Source of the DNA: DATFDN01 sp035685165
Lineage (GTDB): Bacteria; Pseudomonadota; Alphaproteobacteria; Acetobacterales; Acetobacteraceae
NCBI GenBank assembly: GCA_035685165.1
Contig: DASRBI010000018.1
Coordinates: 1-64,000 of the forward strand
Length of the DNA stretch: 64,000 bases
Direction of reading: 5' to 3'
Positions within the stretch are counted from its first letter, which is position 1. The number at the start of each line of letters is the position of its first letter. The position numbers and the translations under genes were made by a program. Below are positions 25,178 through 34,674 of the stretch, in pieces. Below the pieces are notes generated by a model. That model was not told the DNA's origin, did no database searches, and was given only the letters and a program-made list of their open reading frames with translations.

Positions 25178-26440
25178 TCAGGCGGGGATGCGGACCGGCA
25201 GGCTGCTGATGGAGCGGAGCAGGTTGGAATAGGCGCGCTGCGGGGGGCCGACCACCTCGATCATCGGCAGGCCGCGCTTGAGGATTTCTTCCCAGAGAAT
25301 CGTCAGTTGCATTTCGGCGAGCCGGCTGCCGACGCAGCGGTGGATGCCCCAGCCGAACGAAAGGTGCTGGCGCGGATTGGACCTGCCGAGCAGGAACTCG
25401 TCGGCGCGCTCGAACGCTTCCTCGTCGCGGTTGCCGGAAATGTACCACATGGCGACCTTGTCGCCCTTGCGGATCGTCTTGCCGGCAAGCTCCACGTCAC
25501 GCAGCGCGGTGCGCCGCATGTGGATCACCGGCGTCTGCCAGCGGATCATCTCCTGCACCGCCGAGGGCAGGAGGGCCGGGTTCTCGCGCAGCTTGCGGTA
25601 CTGGTCGGGGTACTGGTTGAGCGCGATCAGCCCGCCCGATATCGTGTTGCGCGTGGTGTCGTTGCCGCCGACGATCAGCAGCATCAGGGTGCCCATCAGC
25701 TCGTTCGGGCGTGACGGCAGATCCCTCGTCGCCTCGCCATGCGCGAGCATCGAAATGAGGTCGGGCTTCGGCGGCTGCGCCGCGCGCTGCTTCCAAAGCT
25801 CGAGCAGCTCGGCCAGCGCCTGGTCGAGAATCTCGTTGCGCTTCTCGTCACTGTCGATCTCGGTGCCGGCGCGCTTGTTCACGGTGGAGACATTCGACCA
25901 GTAGGTGAGCTTGCGCCGCTCCTCGAACGGGAAGTCGAACAGGGTGGCGAGCATCTGCGTGGTCAGCTCGATCGAAACCAGGTCCACCCAGTCGAACGTC
26001 TCGCCGCGCGGCAGGCTGTCGAGGATGCGGCCCGCGCGTTCGCGGATCGTGTCGGCGAGCTTGGGCAGGCTTCTCTGGCCGAAGAATGGCGTGACCGTGC
26101 GGCGGTGGTCGGTATGGCGCGGCGGATCCATCGTGATGAAGCTCGGCCGCCGCAGGTCGGGCGGCAGGTCGCGCAGCACGATGCCGCCCATCTCGGCGGC
26201 GGAAGAGAACGCGGCGTGGTTGGTATCCACCGCCTCGATGTCGCGGTAGCGGGTGACGGACCAGTAGGAGCCGTAAATGCCGTTTTCGCACCAATGCACC
26301 GGGTCCTCCCGGCGCAGCCGGGCGAACCAGGGACGCCACGTGTCGCGCTGATAAAGACCGGGATCGCTGACGTCGATCAGCTCCAGCGGCGTTGCCTCGA
26401 CATTGAGTTCGTACGCGACGGCGTGATCCCGGACGTCCAT
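25178..26440 (-). CDS. Cytochrome P450, CYP153-like alkane/fatty-acid terminal hydroxylase
   Basis: A soluble P450 of 420 residues. The I-helix oxygen-activation motif GGNDTT is at 258-263, EMIR (ExxR) at 297-300, and the heme loop FGWGIHRCVG at 362-371 with Cys369 as the iron ligand. Several phrases recall CYP153A enzymes: LLIVGGNDTTRN, IRWQTP...MRR, MWYISGNRDE, and RLAEMQLTILWEEILKR. CYP153 enzymes hydroxylate the terminal carbon of alkanes and fatty acids. The usual ferredoxin and ferredoxin-reductase genes are not next to it, so electron partners must come from elsewhere. The acyl-CoA ligase remnant directly behind it fits an old hydroxylation-activation unit. Confidence 0.9.
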   Translation of the reverse strand: MDVRDHAVAYELNVEATPLELIDVSDPGLYQRDTWRPWFARLRREDPVHWCENGIYGSYWSVTRYRDIEAVDTNHAAFSSAAEMGGIVLRDLPPDLRRPSFITMDPPRHTDHRRTVTPFFGQRSLPKLADTIRERAGRILDSLPRGETFDWVDLVSIELTTQMLATLFDFPFEERRKLTYWSNVSTVNKRAGTEIDSDEKRNEILDQALAELLELWKQRAAQPPKPDLISMLAHGEATRDLPSRPNELMGTLMLLIVGGNDTTRNTISGGLIALNQYPDQYRKLRENPALLPSAVQEMIRWQTPVIHMRRTALRDVELAGKTIRKGDKVAMWYISGNRDEEAFERADEFLLGRSNPRQHLSFGWGIHRCVGSRLAEMQLTILWEEILKRGLPMIEVVGPPQRAYSNLLRSISSLPVRIPA

Positions 26441-26525
26441 CTCAACCCTCCCGGCGGGTCGCTTTAGCTGGGAGGGTAGGCGTTCCGCTGGGCCGGCGCC
26501 AGCCGAACTTGGAAACCGGTCCGGC

Positions 26526-27704
26526 TTACCGGCTCAGCTCGCGGGTCATTTCGTCGATGCCGTCGGGGGTAAGGGGGTACATCCGGCCCTCCATCAGCTC
26601 GCGCGCGATCCCGATCGACTGCACATGGCCCCAGGTGCTGCGCGGGGTGGGGTTCAGCCAGGCGGCGCGGCGGAAGTGCGACAGGAGCCGGTCCAGCCAG
26701 ACCCGGCCCGGCTCGTCGTTCCAATGCTCCACGCTGCCGCCCGGCATCATGATCTCGTACGGGCTCATCGCGGCGTCGCCGACCAGGATCAGCCGGTAGT
26801 CGGGGCCATAGGTCCGCAGCACCTCCCAGGTCGGCACGGTGCGCTCGTGGCGGCGGCGGTTGTCCTTCCACACCCGCTCGTAGGTGAAGTTATGAAAGTA
26901 ATAGTATTCGAGATGCTTGAACTCCGAGCGGCAGGCGGAAAACAGCTCCTCGCAAACCTTGATGTGGTCGTCCATCGAGCCGCCGACATCCAGGAACAGC
27001 AGCACCTTCACCGTGTTGTGCCGCTCCGGCACCAGCTTGAGGTCGAGCATCCCGGCATTGTTGGCGGTGGAGCGGATCGTGTCCGGGATGTCGAGCTCGG
27101 TCGCCTCCCCCTGGCGGGCGAAGCGGCGCAGCCGCCGCAGCGCGACGCGGAAATTGCGAGTGCCGAGCTCGATGTCACCGTCGAGATCCTTGAACTCTCG
27201 CTTGTCCCACACCTTCACCGCGCGCCGGTGCCGGCTCTTGTCCTGGCCGATCCGCACGCCCTCGGGGTTGTAGCCGTAGGCGCCGAAGGGAGAGGTGCCT
27301 GCCGTGCCGATCCATTTCGAGCCGCCCTGGTGGCGGCCCTTCTGCTCGGCAAGGAGCTGTTTCAGCCGCTCCATCAGCGCCTCGAACCCGCCGAGCGCCT
27401 TGATCTGCGCCATTTCCTCGGGCGTTAGCAGCTTCTCGGCCATCTTGCGGAGCCATTCCTCGGGGAGCTCGCGCGCGCTCAGCCCGTCAGCGGATTCGAG
27501 GCCCTTGAAGCATTGGCCGAACACGCGGTCGAAGCGGTCGAGATGGCGCTCGTCCTTCACCAGCGTGGCGCGGGAGAGGTAGTAGAAATCATCCACGCTG
27601 TAATCGGCGATGCCGGCCTTCATCGCGCCCATCAGCGTCAGGTATTCGGTGACCGAGACCGGCAGGCCGGCTTGCTTCAGCGAGAGGAGGAAGGTGGCGA
27701 ACAT
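26526..27704 (-). CDS. VWA-domain protein, CoxE-like
   Basis: A cytoplasmic protein of 392 residues. The C-terminal von Willebrand A domain carries the MIDAS motif DVGGSM (a DxGxS type) around residue 245, and HNTVKVLLFLDVGG opens its first strand. The N-terminal half is helical, with KWIGTAGTSPFGAYGYNPEG, a phrase common to CoxE-like proteins. Such proteins work with a MoxR-type AAA+ ATPase, encoded 119 bases upstream here, in maturing or remodelling target enzymes; CoxD/CoxE act on the CO dehydrogenase active site. No coxMSL genes are in the window, so the client is unknown. Confidence 0.88.
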   Translation of the reverse strand: MFATFLLSLKQAGLPVSVTEYLTLMGAMKAGIADYSVDDFYYLSRATLVKDERHLDRFDRVFGQCFKGLESADGLSARELPEEWLRKMAEKLLTPEEMAQIKALGGFEALMERLKQLLAEQKGRHQGGSKWIGTAGTSPFGAYGYNPEGVRIGQDKSRHRRAVKVWDKREFKDLDGDIELGTRNFRVALRRLRRFARQGEATELDIPDTIRSTANNAGMLDLKLVPERHNTVKVLLFLDVGGSMDDHIKVCEELFSACRSEFKHLEYYYFHNFTYERVWKDNRRRHERTVPTWEVLRTYGPDYRLILVGDAAMSPYEIMMPGGSVEHWNDEPGRVWLDRLLSHFRRAAWLNPTPRSTWGHVQSIGIARELMEGRMYPLTPDGIDEMTRELSR

Positions 27705-27727
27705 TCGTGCTTCCGTGATATCGAGAT

Positions 27728-27815
27728 TTCACACGGAGAGCCACGGAGAATCCACGCAGAGACACGGAGATTTCTGCGTGTTTCTGCGCGCGTCCTCGCT
27801 GGCCCTCCGTGTGAA
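27728..27815. repeat. Nested inverted repeat built from cacggaga units
   Basis: The outer arms are ttcacacggagagcca (27728-27743) and tggccctccgtgtgaa (27800-27815), nearly perfect complements. The inner arms are cacgcaga (27753-27760) and tctgcgtg (27773-27780). The left half contains four imperfect 10-base units of the acacggaga type. It fills most of the 119-base gap between the MoxR and VWA genes and would form a branched hairpin in RNA or DNA. Confidence 0.75.
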
Positions 27816-27823
27816 CACTTCTT

Positions 27824-28669
<846 letters not shown>

Positions 28670-28708
28670 GAGTGTCTCCGAATTGGCTCTTCGGGCTAAT
28701 GTCGCCGC

Positions 28709-31000
28709 CTAGGTCCTGGCACGCAAGGCGCTGGCGCTGTCGAGCGCCTCGCGCGCGGCGAAGGCGCTCAGGTTGACGATCCCCCGCGCCGTCACGCTCG
28801 GCACGAGCACATGGATGGGCTTGCTGACGCCGAGCAGGATCGGGCCGACCGGCAGCCCGTCGGCGGCCGCCTTCAGCAGGGTGAAGCCGATATTGGCGGC
28901 GTCGAGCGTCGGCATCACCAAGAGGTTCGCCGCGCCGCCCAGGCGCGAATCGGGAATGGCGCGATTGCGGATCGCCTCCACGAGCGCACTGTCGGCGTTC
29001 ATCTCGCCGTCGACTTCGAGGTCGGGATCGCGCTCGCGGATCAGCGTCAGTGCGCGGCGCATTTTGCGGGCGGTGTCGGAGTCGCTCGAGCCAAAATTGG
29101 AATGCGACAGCAGCGCGATCTTGGGCGTGATGCCGAACTCCTCCACCGCCTCGGCCGCGAGGCACGTCATCTCGGCGATCTGCTCGGCGGTGGGATCAAC
29201 GACCATCTGCGTGTCGCAGATGAACAGGCTGCCGGTGGGCAGGATCAGGCATTCCAGCGCATAGACGCGCGAGATACCGGGACGGCGCGGGATGACCGGC
29301 AACACATACTGCACCTGCCGGTACCAGTTGGCGAGGCCGCCGCAGATCGCCGCATCGGCCTGCCCAGTCCTGAGCAGCATCGCCGCCGCGACCGCGAGCC
29401 GGGTGGTGAGCGAGCGTGCGGCGATGTCGGTCGGCACGCCGCGGCGGCCGGCGATGCGCTGATACTCGGGCACCAGCGCCGCATAGGTCGCCGCATCCGC
29501 CTCCGGGTCGAGCACCCGCACCGCGCCGCCGAGATCGAGCCTCAGCCCCATCTCTTCCACCTTGCGGCGGATCACCGCGCCTCGTCCGAGCAGGATCGGG
29601 CGGGCGATGCCGTCGTCCACCAGCATCTGCGCCGCGCGCAGCACCCTCTCGTCCTCGCCCTCGGCATAGACGATGCGCTGCGCCTCTTTCCGCGCCGCCT
29701 CGAAAACGGGGCGCATCAGCTGGCCGGAGCGGAACACGAACCGCTCAAGCTCGCGCCTATAGGCGGCGAAATCCTCGATCCGGCGCCGCGCCACGCCGGT
29801 TTCCATCGCCGCTTTCGCCACCGCCGGCGCGACTTCCAGGATCAGGCGCGGATCGAACGGCTTGGGCAGAATGTAGTCGGGGCTGAACACCGGCGCGACG
29901 CCGCCATAGGCGGCGGCGACCACCTCGCTCGCCTCCATCCGCGTGAGCCCTGCGATCGCCTCCACCGCGGCGATCTTCATCTCCTCGTTGATCGTTGTGG
30001 CGGCAACATCCAGCGCGCCGCGGAAGATGAAGGGGAAGCAGAGGACGTTGTTGACCTGATTGGGGAAATCGCTGCGCCCGGTGGCGATGATCGCGTCCGG
30101 CCGGCGCTCGCGGGCGAGATCGGGCATGATCTCGGGTTCGGGGTTGGCGAGCGCCAGGATCAGCGGCTTGTCGGCGAGCTTCGGGAGCCATTCGGGCTTC
30201 AGCACACGCGGCGCCGAGAGCCCGAGGAAAATGTCGGCGCCGTCGAGCACCTGCTCCAGGCTCTCTGCGCGCGTGTCGCGCGCATAGCGCGCCATGTTGG
30301 GCAGCATTCCCTGCCGGTCCTTCCGCACCACGCCGTGGATGTCGGTCAGCGTCACGTGTTCGGCGCTGAGGCCCATCGAGACGAGCAGATCCACGCAGGC
30401 AAGCGCCGCCGCGCCGGCGCCCGACGTGACCAGGCGCACCTGATCGAGCGTCTTGCCCTGCAGCAGCAGCCCGTTGCGGACGGCGGCGGCGACGGTGATC
30501 GCGGTGCCGTGCTGATCGTCGTGGAACACCGGGATCGTCATGCGCCGGCGCAGCGCGGCCTCGATCGCAAAACACTCGGGCGCCTTGATGTCCTCGAGAT
30601 TGATGGCACCGAACGTCGGTTCGAGCGCGGCCACCACATCGCAGAAGCGATCCGGGTCGGTCTGATCCACCTCGATGTCGAACACGTCGATGCCGGCGAA
30701 TTTCTTGAACAGGACCGCCTTGCCCTCCATCACCGGCTTGCCGGCCAGCGCGCCGATATTGCCGAGCCCGAGCACGGCCGTGCCGTTGGAGACGACGCCG
30801 ACCAGGTTGCCGCGCGCGGTCAGCTCGCGCGCGCTGTGCGGATCGGCCTTTATCGCCTCGCAGGCGGCGGCGACACCGGGCGAATAGGCGAGTGCGAGGT
30901 CGCGCTGGGTGGCCATGCGCTTCGTCGGCTGGATGGCGAGCTTTCCCGGCTGTGGCAGCCGGTGGTACTCAAGCGCCGCGCGGCGGAAATCCTCGTCCAT
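28709..31000 (-). CDS. maeB: NADP-dependent malic enzyme with phosphotransacetylase-like domain
   Basis: A protein of 763 residues, the length of MaeB-type hybrid enzymes. The N-terminal half (about 1-425) is the malic enzyme: YSPGVAAACEAI, GVVSNGTAVLGLGNIGALAGKPVMEGK-type glycine-rich segments (named in outline) and HDDQHGTA at the cofactor/metal site. The C-terminal 330 residues resemble phosphate acetyltransferase but serve a regulatory role in known homologues, where acetyl-CoA inhibits. It decarboxylates malate to pyruvate with NADP+ reduction. The gene start overlaps the recQ 3' end by 32 bases in another frame. Confidence 0.95.
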   Translation of the reverse strand: MDEDFRRAALEYHRLPQPGKLAIQPTKRMATQRDLALAYSPGVAAACEAIKADPHSARELTARGNLVGVVSNGTAVLGLGNIGALAGKPVMEGKAVLFKKFAGIDVFDIEVDQTDPDRFCDVVAALEPTFGAINLEDIKAPECFAIEAALRRRMTIPVFHDDQHGTAITVAAAVRNGLLLQGKTLDQVRLVTSGAGAAALACVDLLVSMGLSAEHVTLTDIHGVVRKDRQGMLPNMARYARDTRAESLEQVLDGADIFLGLSAPRVLKPEWLPKLADKPLILALANPEPEIMPDLARERRPDAIIATGRSDFPNQVNNVLCFPFIFRGALDVAATTINEEMKIAAVEAIAGLTRMEASEVVAAAYGGVAPVFSPDYILPKPFDPRLILEVAPAVAKAAMETGVARRRIEDFAAYRRELERFVFRSGQLMRPVFEAARKEAQRIVYAEGEDERVLRAAQMLVDDGIARPILLGRGAVIRRKVEEMGLRLDLGGAVRVLDPEADAATYAALVPEYQRIAGRRGVPTDIAARSLTTRLAVAAAMLLRTGQADAAICGGLANWYRQVQYVLPVIPRRPGISRVYALECLILPTGSLFICDTQMVVDPTAEQIAEMTCLAAEAVEEFGITPKIALLSHSNFGSSDSDTARKMRRALTLIRERDPDLEVDGEMNADSALVEAIRNRAIPDSRLGGAANLLVMPTLDAANIGFTLLKAAADGLPVGPILLGVSKPIHVLVPSVTARGIVNLSAFAAREALDSASALRART

Positions 31001-32894
31001 CAGACGATTCTATAATCCCCGCCCGCGCCGTGCGAGAAGCAGGGGCGCGGCTCTCGTTGGGGGAGCTCGGTTCTTCGCGCAGGACGGCGAGCACCAATTC
31101 CCCGTAGCGCGTCAGCTTGGAGGCGCCGACGCCCTTGATGGCGGCGAGCTCCTCGAAGCTGCGCGGCCCGGTGGCGGTGATCGCGCGCAGCACGCTGTCG
31201 TGGAAAATCACATAGGGCGGCACCGATTGCGCCTTCGCCTGTTCGGCGCGCCAGGCACGCAGCGCCGCGAACCGCCGCGACTCCTCGGCCGATGCCGCGG
31301 AGGCGGGTTCGGCGTGGCGCCCGGGCGGGGGCCGCCGCCCGGGCCGGGCTTCGGCGCGCACGCGGAACGAAGCTTCGCCGCGCAACAGCGGGCGCGCCTT
31401 CTCGGGCACGAGGAACAGCCCGCCATGCCCTTCCACGTCGATGTCGAGCGCCCCCGCGGCGACGAGCTGGCGGATGACGCCGCGCCAGAACGCGGCCGGG
31501 CGGTCGGCGCCGATGCCGAACACGCTCAGCCCGTCATGGCGGTGGCGCAGCACGGGTTCAGTCCTTTCACCGCGCAGCACGGCGATCACATGCACCGCCC
31601 CGAAGATCTGCCCGGTGCGGTGCACGGCGGAGAGCACTTTCTGCGCTTCCACGCGCGCCTCGATGGTTTCCGGCGGGGACTCGCAGATGTCGCAATGCCC
31701 GCACGGCTGCTCCATCACCTCGTCGAAGCAAGCGAGCAGGCGCTGCGTGCGGCAGGCCGAGGTGTCGCTCAAGGCGATCATCTCCTCGAGCTTGGCGCGC
31801 ATCGTGCGCTTCTGCCATTCGGGCACGGCCGAACGCGCCAGCCGGTGGCGCGCCAGCGCGATCTCCTGCCCGCCATACAGGAGCAGCGTCTCCGCTCGCT
31901 CGCCGTCGCGTCCGGCGCGGCCGATCTGCTGATAGAACGCCTCGGGGCTGTCCGGCATGTCGAGATGCACGACGAAGCGCACGTCCGGCCGGTCGATCCC
32001 CATGCCGAAGGCGATGGTGGCGCAGACGATCAGCGGCTCGCCCGAGCGGAAGCGGGCGAGCGCCGTGCGTTTCTGCTCGGGCTCCATCCCAGCATGAAAG
32101 GCGATCGCCGGCAGCCCGTTGGCGGCGATCTGCGCGGCGATGCGCTCGCTGCGCGCGCGGGTGCCGCAATAGACGATGCCGCATTCGCCGCGATGACGGG
32201 CGAGGAAAGCGAGCAGTTGCGTGGTCTCGCTCGATTTCGGCTCGGCGGCGATGTGCAGGTTGGGGCGGTGGAAGCTGGCGACGAACACCGCCGCCCGTTC
32301 CATGTTCAGCGCGGCAAGGATGTCGGGGCGGGTGCGGCGGTCGGCGGTGGCGGTGAGCGCGATGCGCGGCACCAAGGGGAAGCGTTCGGCAAGCGCGGCG
32401 AGCGCGCGATATTCGGGGCGGAACTCGTGGCCCCATTGCGAGACGCAATGCGCCTCGTCGATCGCGATCAGCGCGAGGCGGAGGCGCGCGAGCCGGTCCA
32501 GCATCCCGTTGCCGAGCAGCCGCTCAGGCGAGACGTAAAGCAGATCGAGCCCGCCCTCGACCAGCGCCCTCGTGGCCTCGTGCGCCTCGGCCGGGTCGAG
32601 TTCCGAATGCAGCGCCGCCGCAGCCACGCCGAGCTGGCGCAGCGCCGCCACCTGATCGTCCATCAGCGCGATCAGCGGCGAGATCACCACCGCCGTGCCC
32701 GGGCGGCAGAGGGCCGGCACCTGGTAACAAAGGCTCTTGCCGCCGCCGGTCGGCATCAGCACAAGCGCGTCGCCGCCGGCGATCACGTGCCGGACGACCT
32801 GCTCCTGCAGGCCGCGGAAAGCCGGAAAGCCGAAGACGCGGTGCAGCACCTCCGCGGGATCGGCGCGGAGACCGGGCGCAGTCATCCCATCCAC
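30969..32894 (-). CDS. recQ: ATP-dependent DNA helicase RecQ
   Basis: A helicase of 641 residues unwinding DNA 3' to 5' in recombination repair. Walker A is MPTGGGKSLCYQ; the Walker B/motif II is IDEAHCVSQWGHEFRPEY (the DEAH box). Motif VI has QQIGRAGRDG. The RQC zinc site uses Cys residues around CRTQRLLACFDEVMEQPCGHC, and a C-terminal HRDC domain carries RSFEELAAIKGVG. A GTG at 32894 and an ATG at 32885 are both possible starts. The OmpA-like gene stops 1 base before the GTG. Its end overlaps maeB. Confidence 0.95.
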   Translation of the reverse strand: MDGMTAPGLRADPAEVLHRVFGFPAFRGLQEQVVRHVIAGGDALVLMPTGGGKSLCYQVPALCRPGTAVVISPLIALMDDQVAALRQLGVAAAALHSELDPAEAHEATRALVEGGLDLLYVSPERLLGNGMLDRLARLRLALIAIDEAHCVSQWGHEFRPEYRALAALAERFPLVPRIALTATADRRTRPDILAALNMERAAVFVASFHRPNLHIAAEPKSSETTQLLAFLARHRGECGIVYCGTRARSERIAAQIAANGLPAIAFHAGMEPEQKRTALARFRSGEPLIVCATIAFGMGIDRPDVRFVVHLDMPDSPEAFYQQIGRAGRDGERAETLLLYGGQEIALARHRLARSAVPEWQKRTMRAKLEEMIALSDTSACRTQRLLACFDEVMEQPCGHCDICESPPETIEARVEAQKVLSAVHRTGQIFGAVHVIAVLRGERTEPVLRHRHDGLSVFGIGADRPAAFWRGVIRQLVAAGALDIDVEGHGGLFLVPEKARPLLRGEASFRVRAEARPGRRPPPGRHAEPASAASAEESRRFAALRAWRAEQAKAQSVPPYVIFHDSVLRAITATGPRSFEELAAIKGVGASKLTRYGELVLAVLREEPSSPNESRAPASRTARAGIIESSDGRGFPPRGA

Positions 32895-32895
32895 G

Positions 32896-33285
32896 TCAGG
32901 GCGCGGCGATCGTGACGATGACGCGGCGTGATTCCTGCGGGGAGAGCGTATATCCGACCGAGCCGAGCCCGACCAGCTTCACCCGCTGCTCGGGCAGCCC
33001 ATCCTGCGCGAGCTGGTCGGCGACGACTTGGGCGCGGAGGTCGGAGAGCAGCAGATTCGCCTTGCGGCTTCCGGTCAGGTCGGCCGCCCCGGTGACGGTG
33101 ACGGTGTCGTCTGGGTGCGCGAGCGCCCATTGCGCGGCGTCATGGATCACCGCGAGCGCGGCGGAGTCGAACCCGGCCGACCATTCGCCGAAAAACACCA
33201 CGAACCGCCGCGGCGGCTCGGCAGCACGCACCGGCAGGGCGGTAAGCGACAGCAACAGGAGAAGGGTAGGGGCCAGGCGCCGCAT
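32896..33285 (-). CDS. Small OmpA-like periplasmic protein
   Basis: A protein of 129 residues from the ATG at 33285. An N-terminal signal peptide (MRRLAPTLLLLLSLTALPVRA) is followed by an OmpA-like C-terminal domain. This has FVVFFGEWSAGFDSAAL as the first strand/helix and a family-like TVTGAADLTGSRKANLLLSDLRAQ region. RRVIVTIAAP forms the last strand. Such domains bind peptidoglycan. No lipobox Cys or beta-barrel is visible, so it should be soluble in the periplasm or complexed with a partner. It lies directly upstream of recQ, with 1 base between the stop and the recQ GTG. Confidence 0.8.
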   Translation of the reverse strand: MRRLAPTLLLLLSLTALPVRAAEPPRRFVVFFGEWSAGFDSAALAVIHDAAQWALAHPDDTVTVTGAADLTGSRKANLLLSDLRAQVVADQLAQDGLPEQRVKLVGLGSVGYTLSPQESRRVIVTIAAP

Positions 33286-33361
33286 CACAGGGGGGGACTC
33301 CGCACGATTCGCAACCGATGCCGTTGGTCCCCCGCCGGGGCGTGTCGCGTCAATGCCGGCG

Positions 33362-34150
33362 TTACCCAAGATGCTGGAGCGCTGCGCGCAAGGGGGCGCT
33401 CGGAATCTGGATCAGCCCGCTGAACGGGGTGTTCATCTCCAGCACGATGAACTCGGCGGAGGCGATCGAGAGGCCGCATAGCACGATCAGCGCGGCGACC
33501 AGCGCATTGCGCGGCGCGACCAGCCCGAAGCTCGCGAACACCATCACCATCCACAAGGCCATGATCCCGTAGAAGGGTGCCGAGACCCTTCCCGGCGCCT
33601 CCTCGATCAGTTTCCATCGCCGTTGCAGTAGAACGTCGAAATGCGCCCGCGCCGCGGCGGCGATCTGGGTTTGCAGCGGGGTCTCCGGGCGCAGCCCCGC
33701 GAGCAGCGTGCCGATCTGTGACAGCATCCGTCCGAGCGTGGTGTTTTCGATCAGCGCATCACCCGGCGACGGCGGGGGGGCGATCGCGCCGGGAGGCGGC
33801 GTCTCGTTTGGCCAGGTGGTGGCGATGGCCGCGGCCGTGTAGGTCTTGAGGAGCTGCCGGGCCTCGTCGGTCTCCGGGCCGTACACCCGCATCAGCCGGT
33901 TGAGTTCGATGATCTGCACGGCGTAGCCGCGCATATCGTCGCTGACGCTGTCGAAATTCGCCTTCGCGGTCGTGATCAGCAGCCCAAGCGCGACTGCGGC
34001 GAACGTCACCATCATGGTCACGACCAGACGGACGAAGTCGGCGGTATCGGGGCTGCGGTGGTGCGGGCGCAAAAGCGGCTGGATGAGGATGCAGCCCCAC
34101 GCCGCCCCGACCAGCAGCAAGAACAGCAGGACCGAATACAGGAGCTCCAT
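33362..34150 (-). CDS. DUF4239-like (bestrophin-like) membrane protein
   Basis: A membrane protein of 262 residues with four hydrophobic segments. Two are N-terminal (LYSVLLFLLLVGAAWG, then VTMMVTFAAVALGLLITTA) and two C-terminal (FYGIMALWMVMVFASFGLV, then LVAALIVLCGLSIASAEF). The soluble middle contains the motif NFDSVSDDMRGYAVQIIELNRLM, here in outline, typical of DUF4239. Its function is not established; the fold is considered bestrophin-like. It starts at the ATG at 34150. Longer upstream frames belong to msrB shadows. It probably follows msrB in a leftward unit. Confidence 0.8.
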   Translation of the reverse strand: MELLYSVLLFLLLVGAAWGCILIQPLLRPHHRSPDTADFVRLVVTMMVTFAAVALGLLITTAKANFDSVSDDMRGYAVQIIELNRLMRVYGPETDEARQLLKTYTAAAIATTWPNETPPPGAIAPPPSPGDALIENTTLGRMLSQIGTLLAGLRPETPLQTQIAAAARAHFDVLLQRRWKLIEEAPGRVSAPFYGIMALWMVMVFASFGLVAPRNALVAALIVLCGLSIASAEFIVLEMNTPFSGLIQIPSAPLRAALQHLG

Positions 34151-34188
34151 CCGAGCCTCGGGGGCGCGACTCGCCAGCGAGGCCGATC

Positions 34189-34623
34189 TTACTCCCGCGG
34201 CGCGAATTTCATCGCCGCGCCGTTCATGCAGTAGCGCAGGCCGGTCGGCGGCGGACCGTCCTCGAAGACATGGCCGAGATGGCCGCCGCAGCGGGCGCAG
34301 TGGACCTCGGTGCGGGTCATGAAGAAGCTGCGGTCCTCGGAGGTTCCGATCCCGCCCGGCAGCGGATCGTAGAAGCTCGGCCAGCCGGTGCCGCTCTCGA
34401 ACTTGGTGTCCGACGGATAGAGCGGGTTGCCGCAGCCGGCGCAGACGAACACGCCAGGTCGCTTCTCGGCGTTCAGCGGCGAGGTGCCGGCGCGCTCGGT
34501 GCCGTGCTGGCGCAGCACGCGGTACTGCTCGGGCGTGAGAAGCTCCCGCCATTCCGCGTCGGAATGCTGCACCGGATAGTCCTCCGCCTCCGCGGTCCCG
34601 CTCCGGCCGCCGAACAGACGCAT
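34189..34623 (-). CDS. msrB: Peptide-methionine (R)-S-oxide reductase MsrB
   Basis: An enzyme of 144 residues repairing R-methionine sulfoxide in oxidised proteins. The zinc-binding cysteines are Cys61, Cys64, Cys109 and Cys112. The catalytic cysteine is Cys132 in RYCMNGAAMKF, and the GTGWPSFYDP substrate-pocket motif is near residues 78-87. There is no signal peptide, so the enzyme is cytoplasmic. It is preceded by a GGAGGCGAT-type ribosome site upstream of the ATG at 34623. It lies downstream of pimD on the same strand, 51 bases away. Confidence 0.97.
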   Translation of the reverse strand: MRLFGGRSGTAEAEDYPVQHSDAEWRELLTPEQYRVLRQHGTERAGTSPLNAEKRPGVFVCAGCGNPLYPSDTKFESGTGWPSFYDPLPGGIGTSEDRSFFMTRTEVHCARCGGHLGHVFEDGPPPTGLRYCMNGAAMKFAPRE

Positions 34624-34674
34624 GGATCGCCTCCTTTCCTTGCCGCACCTATATGGGGTCGGCCGCCCGGCGCG

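Noticed and set aside
27728..27815. A CRISPR-like array, because of 10-base repeats
   Set aside because: The units are short, imperfect and contiguous without spacers, and form nested palindromes instead.
28811..31015. A 734-codon rightward open frame opposite the malic enzyme gene
   Set aside because: The antisense shadow has no recognisable motif, while maeB is clear on the other strand.
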